Positions 1 to 5,997 of a stretch of DNA of 10,539 nt are shown here, piece after piece. Positions within the stretch are counted from its first letter, which is position 1, and each line of letters starts with the position of its first letter. The position numbers were made by a program, and so were the translations under genes. Source of the DNA: Desulfuromonadales bacterium C00003068 (lineage in GTDB: Bacteria > Desulfobacterota > Desulfuromonadia > Desulfuromonadales > Desulfuromonadaceae); NCBI GenBank assembly GCA_001751155.1, contig MAXR01000258.1:244-10782 (forward strand). Direction: 5' to 3'. Below the pieces are notes generated by a model. The model worked only from the letters and a program-made list of their open reading frames with translations. It made no database searches and had not been told where the DNA came from.

Positions 1-634
1 TGACCGCCGCAGAGATCTGCTCAACAGCACCAGACTGCTCTTCATTGAGGGGCCAATCTTGATCAGAAACGGCTTCGATACCAACAAACGGATCACGCTG
101 ACTCTCTTTCTGCTCACAGCAGATCAAGTCAAGAGCTTCTAAGCGTTGCAATACGGTGTAGGGGGTGGGGAATTGTTGGCGCAATTCATCCAGACCGATA
201 GGCCCATGACACTCAATCCACTCCAGAATTTGTTTTTGCGCCGAGCCGCGCACGGCCAATTGAGTTTCAGTACGAGAATAAACACGAACGTGTTTAATTT
301 TAGGAGCTGTGGTCAACGAACCCAGCCCCGCCGGCAATGCGGTCTTAAGCGCCAAACCTAAGGGAAAAGCGTAATAAGCACTTGCGCGACGGATAAACGT
401 TAACAACTCAGCTTGAAGAAGTGGCTCGCTATCAAGGGCTTCGGCGACAGGTTTCAGCTTGGCAACATCATCAATATCGAGCACCTCTAACACCACCCCC
501 ACAGCAAAACGTCTGCCAAGGGGGACACGAACTCGACTGCCAACCATCAGAATATCAGTTTGAGTTTCAGGAACGAGGTAATGTAACGGCTTAGGTAGTG
601 GCGCTAAGACTGAGACAACAACAACTTTGGACAC
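1..634 (-). CDS. priA: Primosomal protein N' (replication restart helicase PriA), N-terminal part, truncated by window edge
   Basis: PriA is a 3'-5' superfamily 2 DNA helicase that recognises abandoned replication forks and reloads the replisome. Only the first 211 codons are here. The product starts MSKVVVVSVLAPLPKPLHYL and continues with VGSRVRVPLGRRFAVGVVLE, which matches the PriA 3'-DNA-binding domain. Further along come YYAFPLG and a winged-helix-like stretch (AQKQILEWIECHGPIGLDEL). The last visible residues, LNEEQSGAVEQI, correspond to the start of the helicase core just before the Walker A motif, which lies outside the window. The start is taken as GTG at 634 because GGAG lies 9 nt upstream; another in-frame GTG lies at 649, and two in-frame stops just above it rule out a longer protein. 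The frame is open throughout. It is oriented like aroF, 146 nt downstream of it. Identification is by recognition of the family pattern. Confidence 0.93.
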   Translation of the reverse strand, partial: MSKVVVVSVLAPLPKPLHYLVPETQTDILMVGSRVRVPLGRRFAVGVVLEVLDIDDVAKLKPVAEALDSEPLLQAELLTFIRRASAYYAFPLGLALKTALPAGLGSLTTAPKIKHVRVYSRTETQLAVRGSAQKQILEWIECHGPIGLDELRQQFPTPYTVLQRLEALDLICCEQKESQRDPFVGIEAVSDQDWPLNEEQSGAVEQISAAV

Positions 635-703
635 AAATACCCACTCCACTCACTAAGGCGTATCAACGAATGAAACCGCAGATATGTCAGATAAATTATT
701 GGC

Positions 704-722
704 GTGCTAAATAAAATAGCAC
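704..722. repeat. Small inverted repeat GTGCTA-N7-TAGCAC between aroF and priA
   Basis: A perfect 6-bp inverted repeat (704-709 and 717-722) encloses the A-rich heptamer AATAAAA. It lies in the 146-nt gap between aroF and priA, 70 nt upstream of the chosen priA start. It could be a second weak terminator stem for aroF, an operator, or chance. No function can be assigned from the sequence. Confidence 0.3.
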
Positions 723-753
723 CCCTTGGAAAACCGATCAAAACAAGAACATC

Positions 754-765
754 GCCCCGTGGGGC
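754..765 (-). terminator. Weak hairpin after aroF, possible terminator
   Basis: The minus-strand transcript of aroF would contain GCCCC-AC-GGGGC 16 nt after its stop codon. In practice this is a 4-bp GC stem with a 4-nt loop. It is followed by a T-rich but interrupted tract (GATGTTCTTGTTTT). The stem is short and the U-tract is imperfect, so termination would be partial at best, and read-through into priA is possible. Confidence 0.3.
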
Positions 766-780
766 TAAAGTATTGGCAAC

Positions 781-1812
781 CTAAGCGATGGTCTTCATCG
801 CAGCCGAATCCAAATAACGATGCAAACCATCGAGCTCGGCCATCAACTGTTTAAAGTCGGCACCATCAAGGCTCTGAGCCCCATCGCACAACGCCCGCGC
901 TGGATCGTGATGCACTTCAACCATTAAACCATGCGCTCCAGCAACCAACGCAGATTTTGCCATCACCGGAACCAACGACCTCACCCCCGTTGCATGACTG
1001 GGATCGACAATAATCGGTAAGTGACTCAATTGACGCACCAACGGAACAACGGAAAGATCGAGAGTATTACGTGTGGCCCGCTCAAAGGTACGAATTCCGC
1101 GCTCACACAAAATCACCTGCGAGTTGCCCTCGGCAAGAATATATTCAGCAGCAGCCAAAAACTCCTCAATGGTCGCACTCATACCTCGCTTTAACAATAC
1201 GGGAAAATCAAGCTTGCCGACCTCTTTCAGCAGGTCGAAATTTTGCATATTACGCGCACCAATCTGCAACAGATCAGCATAGCGACAGACATCGTCAAGC
1301 TGGCCAATGCGCATCACCTCGGTCACAACAGGCATCTGCACCGCATCACCTGCTTGGCGAAGCAGCTTTAAGCCATCGACACCCATCCCCTGAAAAGAGT
1401 GCGGCCCAGTCCGCGGTTTAAATGCCCCGCCACGCAGAATCTGTGCTCCAGCCTGCTTCACGGCTTCAGCACTGGCCATCATCTGCACGTCACTCTCTAC
1501 CGAACACGGCCCCGCCATCATCACCGGCGCATGGCCGTCGCCAATACACACCGCGCCAACCCTAACCACGGTCGGCTGAGGGTGAAAATCACGTGAGACC
1601 AACTTATAGGGCTTACTGACATGGATCACTTCGCGCACCCCCGATAGATTGCGAATGGTGGCATCATCAATGTAGCCCTGGTTACCAAGAACCCCAATCG
1701 CCGTACGTTCGCTGCCCGGAATCGGTTCGGGTCGCAAGCCCATCTCACGGACCGCTAGCTTAACCTGTTCAACATCGCAATCTTGAGCACTATGATCCAT
1801 AACAATAAGCAT
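781..1812 (-). CDS. aroF: 3-deoxy-7-phosphoheptulonate (DAHP) synthase, type I-beta with N-terminal regulatory domain
   Basis: The enzyme condenses phosphoenolpyruvate with erythrose 4-phosphate, the committed step of the shikimate pathway, in the cytosol. The 343-residue protein is close in length to the Thermotoga maritima enzyme. Residues 1-75 resemble its ferredoxin-like feedback domain, followed by the linker KPYKLVSRDFHP. The TIM barrel carries GPCSVES (metal-ligand Cys103), KPRTGPHSFQG (132-142), QIGARNMQNF, LKRGMSATIEE, CERGIRTFE, DPSH (metal-ligand His273), and VEVHHDPARALCDGAQS (metal ligands Glu299 and Asp310). All four metal ligands are present. The KPRTSPYSFQG loop usual in the family reads KPRTGPHSFQG. 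The ATG at 1812 has an upstream AAGGGGGAA ribosome site. The N-terminal domain predicts allosteric inhibition by tyrosine or phenylalanine. The gene stands alone, divergent from trmB; no other aromatic-pathway gene is nearby. Confidence 0.95.
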   Translation of the reverse strand: MLIVMDHSAQDCDVEQVKLAVREMGLRPEPIPGSERTAIGVLGNQGYIDDATIRNLSGVREVIHVSKPYKLVSRDFHPQPTVVRVGAVCIGDGHAPVMMAGPCSVESDVQMMASAEAVKQAGAQILRGGAFKPRTGPHSFQGMGVDGLKLLRQAGDAVQMPVVTEVMRIGQLDDVCRYADLLQIGARNMQNFDLLKEVGKLDFPVLLKRGMSATIEEFLAAAEYILAEGNSQVILCERGIRTFERATRNTLDLSVVPLVRQLSHLPIIVDPSHATGVRSLVPVMAKSALVAGAHGLMVEVHHDPARALCDGAQSLDGADFKQLMAELDGLHRYLDSAAMKTIA

Positions 1813-2063
1813 GAGAAACTTCCCCCTTAAGGTGATAATAAATTCAACAACACATCACACTAACGATGACGCCAGCCGAATTCAAGATTTTTCACTACAA
1901 TTGCACAAATACACACAGTTAAACTGGCTGCAGAACACTAACACACCAAGGTGAACTCATTGCCTTTCACCGAGCTCCATGCTAATGTCCCGCGAGATTC
2001 GGCCATGCCTATTATAAACAACAGGGCATGCCCACCGCCCATTCACTAAACTGGACCGATACG
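1813..2063. other. Divergent intergenic region between aroF and trmB
   Basis: This region should contain the start signals for aroF (leftward) and trmB-truD (rightward). On the minus strand, TATTAT lies about 15 nt upstream of the aroF ribosome site and could be a -10 element, but no convincing -35 pairs with it. On the plus strand, TATTAT at 2010-2015 and the overlapping TATAAA at 2013-2018 could be the trmB -10. If so, transcription would start too near the ATG at 2028 for a normal leader, which favours the ATG at 2064. A dyad GGTGAA-N10-TTCACC occupies 1950-1971. No coding sequence, attenuator peptide or riboswitch is evident. Confidence 0.4.
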
Positions 2064-2759
2064 ATGACACAACGCAAAATCCAAATCCTTTCACCAACAT
2101 TTATTGACTCGGTAACTCTCCCCGCCAATCAAGACCTTAACCAACTCTTTCCAGCAGCTCAACCTCTGGCACTGGAGATCGGTTGCGGCATTGGTGACTT
2201 CATTATTCAACGTGCAGCGCAACAGCCCACGACCAATTTTCTTGCTATCGATATCTACAACAAGGGTTGCTATAAAACGTGCCGCCGTGTTGACGAAAGC
2301 GGGCTAACCAATGTTCGCGTGATGCGAATGGAAGCGCGCTACCTGCTGAGCCATTTTGGCTTTGCTGATATGTTGACGGCAATCTACATCAACTGCCCCG
2401 ATCCGTGGCCGAAGAAGCGCCACCTGAATCGACGACTGGTTAACCACACCTTTTTGACGCAAATGCTTTACTACATAAAGCCATCGGGCGATCTCTATTT
2501 TATTACCGATGTTGAAGATTACGCCCAACAGGTCGCAGAAACTTTCCCGACAATTGACGGCTACAGCAATCAATTGCCAAGCCCCTATACCCTTGAGCTT
2601 GCGGGATATCCGCAATCTAAATATATGCGTCGCTTTCTAGGACAAGGACTACCCATCCACTTTCAGCATCAACAACGTCAAGCTGACTTCGTTCTTGCGA
2701 CCGAAAACGTCCCAGCAATTGAGATGGGTTTTCGCAACCGACATACTCTGGAGGGATAA
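2064..2759 (+). CDS. trmB: tRNA (guanine-N7-)-methyltransferase TrmB
   Basis: TrmB transfers a methyl group from S-adenosylmethionine to N7 of G46 in the tRNA variable loop. With the start used here the protein has 231 residues and begins MTQRKIQILSP. LEIGCGIGDF (about 37-46) is the SAM-binding glycine loop. AIDIYNKG follows as the second nucleotide-binding strand. CPDPWPKKRHLNRR (about 111-124) is the TrmB signature equivalent to E. coli FPDPWHKARHNKRR, and ITDVEDYA matches TDWEPYA. An ATG at 2028 would add 12 unconserved-looking residues. Neither start has a strong ribosome site: GGA lies 8 nt before 2064, while AGGG lies too close to 2028. The C-terminal T-x-F-E motif of E. coli TrmB is replaced by SKYM in SKYMRRFLGQG. 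The stop overlaps the truD start (TAATG), so the two form a tRNA-modification operon. Confidence 0.9.
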   Translation: MTQRKIQILSPTFIDSVTLPANQDLNQLFPAAQPLALEIGCGIGDFIIQRAAQQPTTNFLAIDIYNKGCYKTCRRVDESGLTNVRVMRMEARYLLSHFGFADMLTAIYINCPDPWPKKRHLNRRLVNHTFLTQMLYYIKPSGDLYFITDVEDYAQQVAETFPTIDGYSNQLPSPYTLELAGYPQSKYMRRFLGQGLPIHFQHQQRQADFVLATENVPAIEMGFRNRHTLEG

Positions 2760-3970
2760 TGAGACCTTATCTAACACGGGCATTTGCAGGAACCGCAGGA
2801 ACCATTAAAGACGCGCCAGAGGACTTTATCGTCGAAGAGATTGCCGCCTATGAACCATGCGGTACCGGGGAGCATCTATTTCTACGCGTCGAAAAACAAG
2901 GGATGAGTACCTTTGCTATGATGCAACGCATCGCCAGTGCCCTTGGCATCAAAGAAAAAGAACTTGGCTACGCTGGGCTAAAGGATGCCAAGGCTATCAC
3001 GAGACAATGGATCTCCCTGCCTCAGGTTGAGCAGGCCAAAATCCATGCACTTGACCTTGATGACATCACCATCCTCAGCAGTAGTCAGCACACCAACAAA
3101 CTTCGCCTTGGTCATCTGCGCGGCAACCGCTTCCACATCCGTATTCACAATGTGGTAGAAGATGCCGAACAACGCGCTCTAGACATTCTTCACGTTCTTG
3201 AACATACCGGCGTACCCAATTTTTTTGGTGAGCAACGTTACGGTTCTCTGGCCTGCAACCACCTCATTGGCCGAGCGATATTGCAGGAAGACTTCAAGCG
3301 CGCGGCAGAATTGATTATTGGTGATCCAGATAAAATTTCCAACGACCGCTGGCACATGGCTGCGACAGCATACGCACAGGGAGATACCGAAGGAGCGCTT
3401 GCGGCTCTGCCCGGACGCTTTCGTGACGAGCGCCGCCTACTACACACCCTGCTGCGCGGCAAAGATCATCGTCAAGCAGTATTAGGCCTACCACGAAAAC
3501 TATTGCGCCTCTATTTATCGGCCTACCAATCACATCTATTCGATTCCCAAGTTGCAATGCGACTCGATTCCATCGACACCATTTGGCCTGGTGACATCGC
3601 TTACATTCACAATAAAGGGGCTTGTTTTCGCGTTGAAAATCCTGAAACCGAGCAAATACGAGCTGACCGACTTGAGATCAGCCCTTCGGGCTTACTTCCA
3701 GGACACAAAGCAATGATTTCAGCAGACCAAGCAGGTGTCATTGAACATTCGATCCTCGATAAAGAAAATCTCGACAGCGATGCCTTCACTAAACTAACAG
3801 GGCTTAAATTGAGCGGCGAACGCCGTCCACTGCGAGTACCTGTTGAACAAATCGAGTGCCGCAGCCACAACGTGACAGATGGTACCGTTCTGGAACTTAG
3901 TTTTGCACTCCCAGCAGGGTGTTTTGCAACAACCGTTCTTAATGAAATAATGAAAAACTCAATACAATAA
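2759..3970 (+). CDS. truD: tRNA pseudouridine(13) synthase TruD
   Basis: TruD isomerises U13 of tRNA (classically tRNA-Glu) to pseudouridine in the D-arm region. The 403-residue protein has EDFIVEEI near the N-terminus, GEHLFLRVEKQGMST (37-51), and the catalytic motif GLKDAKAITRQ with the nucleophilic Asp at residue 76. RLGHLRGNRFHIRI and GVPNFFGEQRYG follow. The family-specific TRUD insertion domain lies between the two halves of the synthase fold, and LYLSAYQSHLFDS (about 251-263) matches the conserved AYQSxLF motif. Length is somewhat above the E. coli protein but normal for the family. The ATG overlaps the trmB stop by 1 nt and is preceded by GGAGGGA, a strong ribosome site inside trmB. 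No clear rho-independent terminator follows. Confidence 0.95.
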   Translation: MRPYLTRAFAGTAGTIKDAPEDFIVEEIAAYEPCGTGEHLFLRVEKQGMSTFAMMQRIASALGIKEKELGYAGLKDAKAITRQWISLPQVEQAKIHALDLDDITILSSSQHTNKLRLGHLRGNRFHIRIHNVVEDAEQRALDILHVLEHTGVPNFFGEQRYGSLACNHLIGRAILQEDFKRAAELIIGDPDKISNDRWHMAATAYAQGDTEGALAALPGRFRDERRLLHTLLRGKDHRQAVLGLPRKLLRLYLSAYQSHLFDSQVAMRLDSIDTIWPGDIAYIHNKGACFRVENPETEQIRADRLEISPSGLLPGHKAMISADQAGVIEHSILDKENLDSDAFTKLTGLKLSGERRPLRVPVEQIECRSHNVTDGTVLELSFALPAGCFATTVLNEIMKNSIQ

Positions 3971-4103
3971 AACAAGAGGATCTTTACGCGTCAAATTGTC
4001 ATTAAAACGATCTGTTATATTCCCAAGACGAACTGTATACGCCTCAATTTCCCCAGTCTGCGCCGTTTAAATAATTTTATACCTGTTATTTTCACTTAAC
4101 GAC

Positions 4104-4132
4104 TTGACAGCTATAAAACAACATTCTATATT
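4104..4132 (+). promoter_or_regulatory. Sigma-70-like promoter P1 (distal) for the IclR-family gene
   Basis: A perfect -35 hexamer TTGACA (4104-4109) is followed after 17 nt by TATATT (4127-4132), which matches the -10 consensus at five of six positions. Predicted start of transcription is near 4139, giving a leader of about 230 nt. This is the best promoter-like sequence in the window. Confidence 0.6.
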
Positions 4133-4149
4133 TCAATAAAGGGTTATTC

Positions 4150-4176
4150 ATTACGTAGCCAATATGGTAATTACGT
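4150..4176. repeat. Direct repeat ATTACGT, two copies 20 bp apart
   Basis: ATTACGT occurs at 4150-4156 and 4170-4176, start to start 20 bp, roughly two helical turns. The pair sits just downstream of the predicted P1 start, where a bound protein could block elongation or clearance. A regulatory role is inference; such a short repeat in AT-rich sequence could be chance. Confidence 0.3.
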
Positions 4177-4203
4177 GCGAAAAACTTAACCGATAAAAAA
4201 CAA

Positions 4204-4228
4204 CGTGTTTAAATGAAATTGCAACACG
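4204..4228. promoter_or_regulatory. Dyad CGTGTT-N13-AACACG, candidate operator
   Basis: The inverted repeat (4204-4209 and 4223-4228) is perfect over 6 bp in each arm and lies between promoters P1 and P2. IclR-family proteins generally bind short dyads near their own promoter, so this is a candidate autoregulatory site. It does not match any IclR operator I can name. Confidence 0.3.
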
Positions 4229-4286
4229 CTGTGGCATGTGTTTACTTTTTACTTACAGCATATTTCACACTATTTACCATCCGTAC

Positions 4287-4313
4287 TTGACAAGAGAAAA
4301 ACAATTCTATACA
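4287..4313 (+). promoter_or_regulatory. Sigma-70-like promoter P2 (proximal), near-copy of P1
   Basis: TTGACA (4287-4292) is followed by TATACA (4308-4313) at a short 15-nt spacing; TACATA at 4310-4315 would give 17 nt but is a poorer hexamer. The blocks ACTTGACA, AAAACAA and TTCTATA are shared with P1 in the same order, P2 lacking 2 nt between the last two. Transcription would begin near 4320, about 49 nt before the ATG. Confidence 0.45.
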
Positions 4314-4368
4314 TAGGCCAACAGTCGTTCATTTAAGTTATCGGTCACACGCATTCGGGGAACATAAA

Positions 4369-5148
4369 ATGCCCGCCAAAAAAGACAAATCAGAATATAT
4401 CATTCAAGCTGTATCGCATGCCTTGGACTTGTTAGAGCAATTCCACGACGATGTCGATGAACTCGGCGTTACTGAGTTGAGCAAGCGGCTTAAACTCCAT
4501 AAAAATAACGTATTCAGATTACTTGCTACGTTAGAATCTCGTGGTTACATTGAGCAGAACAAGGCGACAGAGAACTACCGCCTTGGCCTCAAGTCACTGG
4601 AGCTCGGTCAAACCTTTATTAAGCAAATGGGGTTACTACGCCAAGCAAAACTCACCCTAGAACAACTGGTTCATGAGTGTAACGAAACGGCATATGTTGC
4701 GATCTTCAAGGAAAACCACGTCGTTTACCTTGATGTTGTCGAAACAGATATGACGGTACGTGTCGTCTCACGAGTTGGTTCACGCTTACCGGCTTACTGC
4801 ACGGCAGCTGGCAAAGTTCACCTTGCCAACCTCTCTGAGGAAGAACTCGACACCTTGCTGCAAAAAAACCTTGAAGGCTTTACCCCGAACACTCACACCA
4901 CGCTTGCTGGACTTAAAAGTGACCTTAATATGGTACGGGAACAGGGATTCGCCTTTGACAACGAAGAGCTCGATCCTGGTGTTCGCTGCATTGCCGCACC
5001 GATCCGTGACTACACCCGCCGTATCGTTGGTGCAATTAGTCTATCCGGACCATCCATGCGCTTCACAAACGAACGGATGGAAAAAGAGCTCACCCCATTA
5101 GTTGTTGACGCCGCGGCAACCCTATCAACACGCTTAGGTTATCGCTAA
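4369..5148 (+). CDS. IclR-family transcriptional regulator
   Basis: The 259-residue protein has the two-domain IclR layout. The N-terminal winged helix-turn-helix spans about residues 10-75, with the recognition region VTELSKRLKLHKNNVFRLL (34-52) and the wing GYIEQNKATENYRLG. A linker helix leads to the C-terminal effector-binding domain, with the conserved GSRLPAYCTAAGKVHLA (137-153) and the stretch LDPGVRCIAAPI (201-212). Such proteins bind DNA as dimers or tetramers and respond to small metabolites, often carboxylic or aromatic acids. The effector and targets cannot be read from the sequence: neighbours are core genes with no evident catabolic pathway. The ATG at 4369 has CGGGGAA 6-8 nt upstream. 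The gene is monocistronic, ends in a strong terminator, and has a long promoter region suggesting autoregulation. Confidence 0.93.
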   Translation: MPAKKDKSEYIIQAVSHALDLLEQFHDDVDELGVTELSKRLKLHKNNVFRLLATLESRGYIEQNKATENYRLGLKSLELGQTFIKQMGLLRQAKLTLEQLVHECNETAYVAIFKENHVVYLDVVETDMTVRVVSRVGSRLPAYCTAAGKVHLANLSEEELDTLLQKNLEGFTPNTHTTLAGLKSDLNMVREQGFAFDNEELDPGVRCIAAPIRDYTRRIVGAISLSGPSMRFTNERMEKELTPLVVDAAATLSTRLGYR

Positions 5149-5173
5149 TAAACTAATCTAAAATTTCAGAATC

Positions 5174-5210
5174 AAAAAGGGCTTACGGATAACCGTAAGC
5201 CCTTTTTTTT
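5174..5210. terminator. Strong bidirectional rho-independent terminator between the IclR gene and coaE
   Basis: A perfect 10-bp stem, GGGCTTACGG (5179-5188) and CCGTAAGCCC (5193-5202), closes a 4-nt ATAA loop. Eight T follow on the plus strand (5203-5210). Five A precede the stem (5174-5178), giving a U-tract on the minus strand. It should therefore end both the IclR transcript and the convergent coaE transcript. Confidence 0.95.
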
Positions 5211-5229
5211 ATCCCCACAACCTACCCCT

Positions 5230-5832
5230 TTAATCTGGGCACAACTGCCGATAAACGTCATCAACATGACGCTGTAGCTCCAACAAACTTTTCGAATTGT
5301 CTATCACATAATCAGCACGGCGCGCTTTTTCATGTTGTGGCATCTGAGAATCGACGCGACTCTTGGCCGCCACCACATCGCATTGATCACGCCGTTGTAA
5401 GCGTTTAAGCTGAACAACTGAATCAACAGTCACCGCCAACACCTTATCAACTCGCGACTCTGCACCCGCTTCATAAAGAAGCGGTGCCTCATAGACCACT
5501 AACCCACCCGTCGATTGCTGTTTTTCAACGGCCTGTGCTAAACATTGCTTTGATAAGAGAGCAATAGCAGGATGCATCACACTTTCTAAATCTTGACGCG
5601 CAATAGAATCGCTGAAAACGAGATCAGCCAATTTTTGCCGATTCAGTGCCCCATCTTTAGTTAGTATCTGGCCACCAAAACACTGCACCAACTTTGACAA
5701 CACGGGACTTCCCGGCAAAACAAGTTGCCGCGACAACACATCGGCACTGACCACTATTGCACCTTTTGCAGCCAACATCTTTGCCACAGTACTCTTTCCC
5801 GTTGCAATACCACCCGTAACACCCAATATCAT
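5230..5832 (-). CDS. coaE: Dephospho-CoA kinase
   Basis: CoaE phosphorylates the 3'-hydroxyl of the ribose of dephospho-CoA with ATP, the last step of coenzyme A synthesis, in the cytosol. The 200-residue product begins MILGVTGGIATGKSTVAKML, with the P-loop GGIATGKST at residues 7-15. SADVLSR supplies the conserved Asp of the substrate-binding region (about residue 31). YEAPLLYEAG matches the family PLLFE motif, RLQRRDQ lies in the lid, and ADYVIDNSKS is typical of the C-terminus. The start at 5832 is preferred over the ATG at 5844 because GGAG lies 6 nt upstream of it and because the family normally begins M-I-x-G-x-TGG; the longer form would add only MECV. It is divergent from hemL and shares the bidirectional terminator with the IclR gene. 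Confidence 0.94.
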   Translation of the reverse strand: MILGVTGGIATGKSTVAKMLAAKGAIVVSADVLSRQLVLPGSPVLSKLVQCFGGQILTKDGALNRQKLADLVFSDSIARQDLESVMHPAIALLSKQCLAQAVEKQQSTGGLVVYEAPLLYEAGAESRVDKVLAVTVDSVVQLKRLQRRDQCDVVAAKSRVDSQMPQHEKARRADYVIDNSKSLLELQRHVDDVYRQLCPD

Positions 5833-5860
5833 CACACACTCCATAGCTAACCTATTAAAA

Positions 5861-5882
5861 CTAGGGAACTATCCAACCCTAG
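5861..5882. repeat. Dyad CTAGGG-N10-CCCTAG between coaE and hemL
   Basis: A perfect 6-bp inverted repeat (5861-5866 and 5877-5882) lies 28 nt upstream of the coaE start and 5 nt upstream of the predicted hemL -35. Arm centres are 16 bp apart. It could be an operator for the divergent pair or a hairpin in the coaE leader. No known regulator's site is recognised. Confidence 0.3.
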
Positions 5883-5887
5883 CAGTA

Positions 5888-5916
5888 TTGACATGACACC
5901 TAAACCGTGATAGCTT
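5888..5916 (+). promoter_or_regulatory. Possible hemL promoter
   Basis: A perfect -35 hexamer TTGACA (5888-5893) is followed after 17 nt by TAGCTT (5911-5916), a weak -10. Transcription would start near 5923, leaving a leader of about 75 nt. The poor -10 makes this tentative. TATTAT at 5926-5931 is a better -10 but has no matching -35. Confidence 0.35.
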
Positions 5917-5997
5917 TCATCGTTCTATTATGATGGATTTACCCAGCAGTCTACCAACTTCAATTCACTATTACCAATATTTGCTCAAGGAGAACCG

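Larger units (their letters stand above)
3971..4368. other. 398-bp AT-rich regulatory gap upstream of the IclR-family gene
   Basis: No credible reading frame is present. The gap holds two sigma-70-like promoters sharing most of their sequence (4104-4132 and 4287-4313), a 7-bp direct repeat (4150-4176), and a dyad (4204-4228), all annotated separately. Near the left end there is also a possible extended -10 element, TGTTATATT at 4013-4021, with TTGTCA only 14 nt before its hexamer. Transcription from the left promoter would give a leader of about 230 nt. No rho-independent terminator for truD is seen. Arrangement of promoters and repeats ahead of a regulator suggests autoregulation, as is common for IclR proteins; that is inference. 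Confidence 0.5.

Noticed and set aside
146..361. Plus-strand open frame of 71 codons
   Set aside because: It lies antisense inside priA, whose minus-strand frame is unbroken and matches the family from start to edge; the 71-residue product resembles nothing.
1071..1596. Three plus-strand open frames of 65-116 codons
   Set aside because: They are antisense to the catalytic barrel of the DAHP synthase, which contains every expected active-site motif; the plus-strand products are low-complexity and lack ribosome sites.
3238..3975. Minus-strand open frames of 74-122 codons
   Set aside because: They are shadows of truD, which has the catalytic GLKD motif and the TRUD domain in the plus frame.
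3971..4368. Small RNA, riboswitch or missed small gene in the long gap before the IclR gene
   Set aside because: There is no strong hairpin-plus-U-tract, no recognisable riboswitch core and no frame with a ribosome site; only promoter-like and repeat elements are supported.
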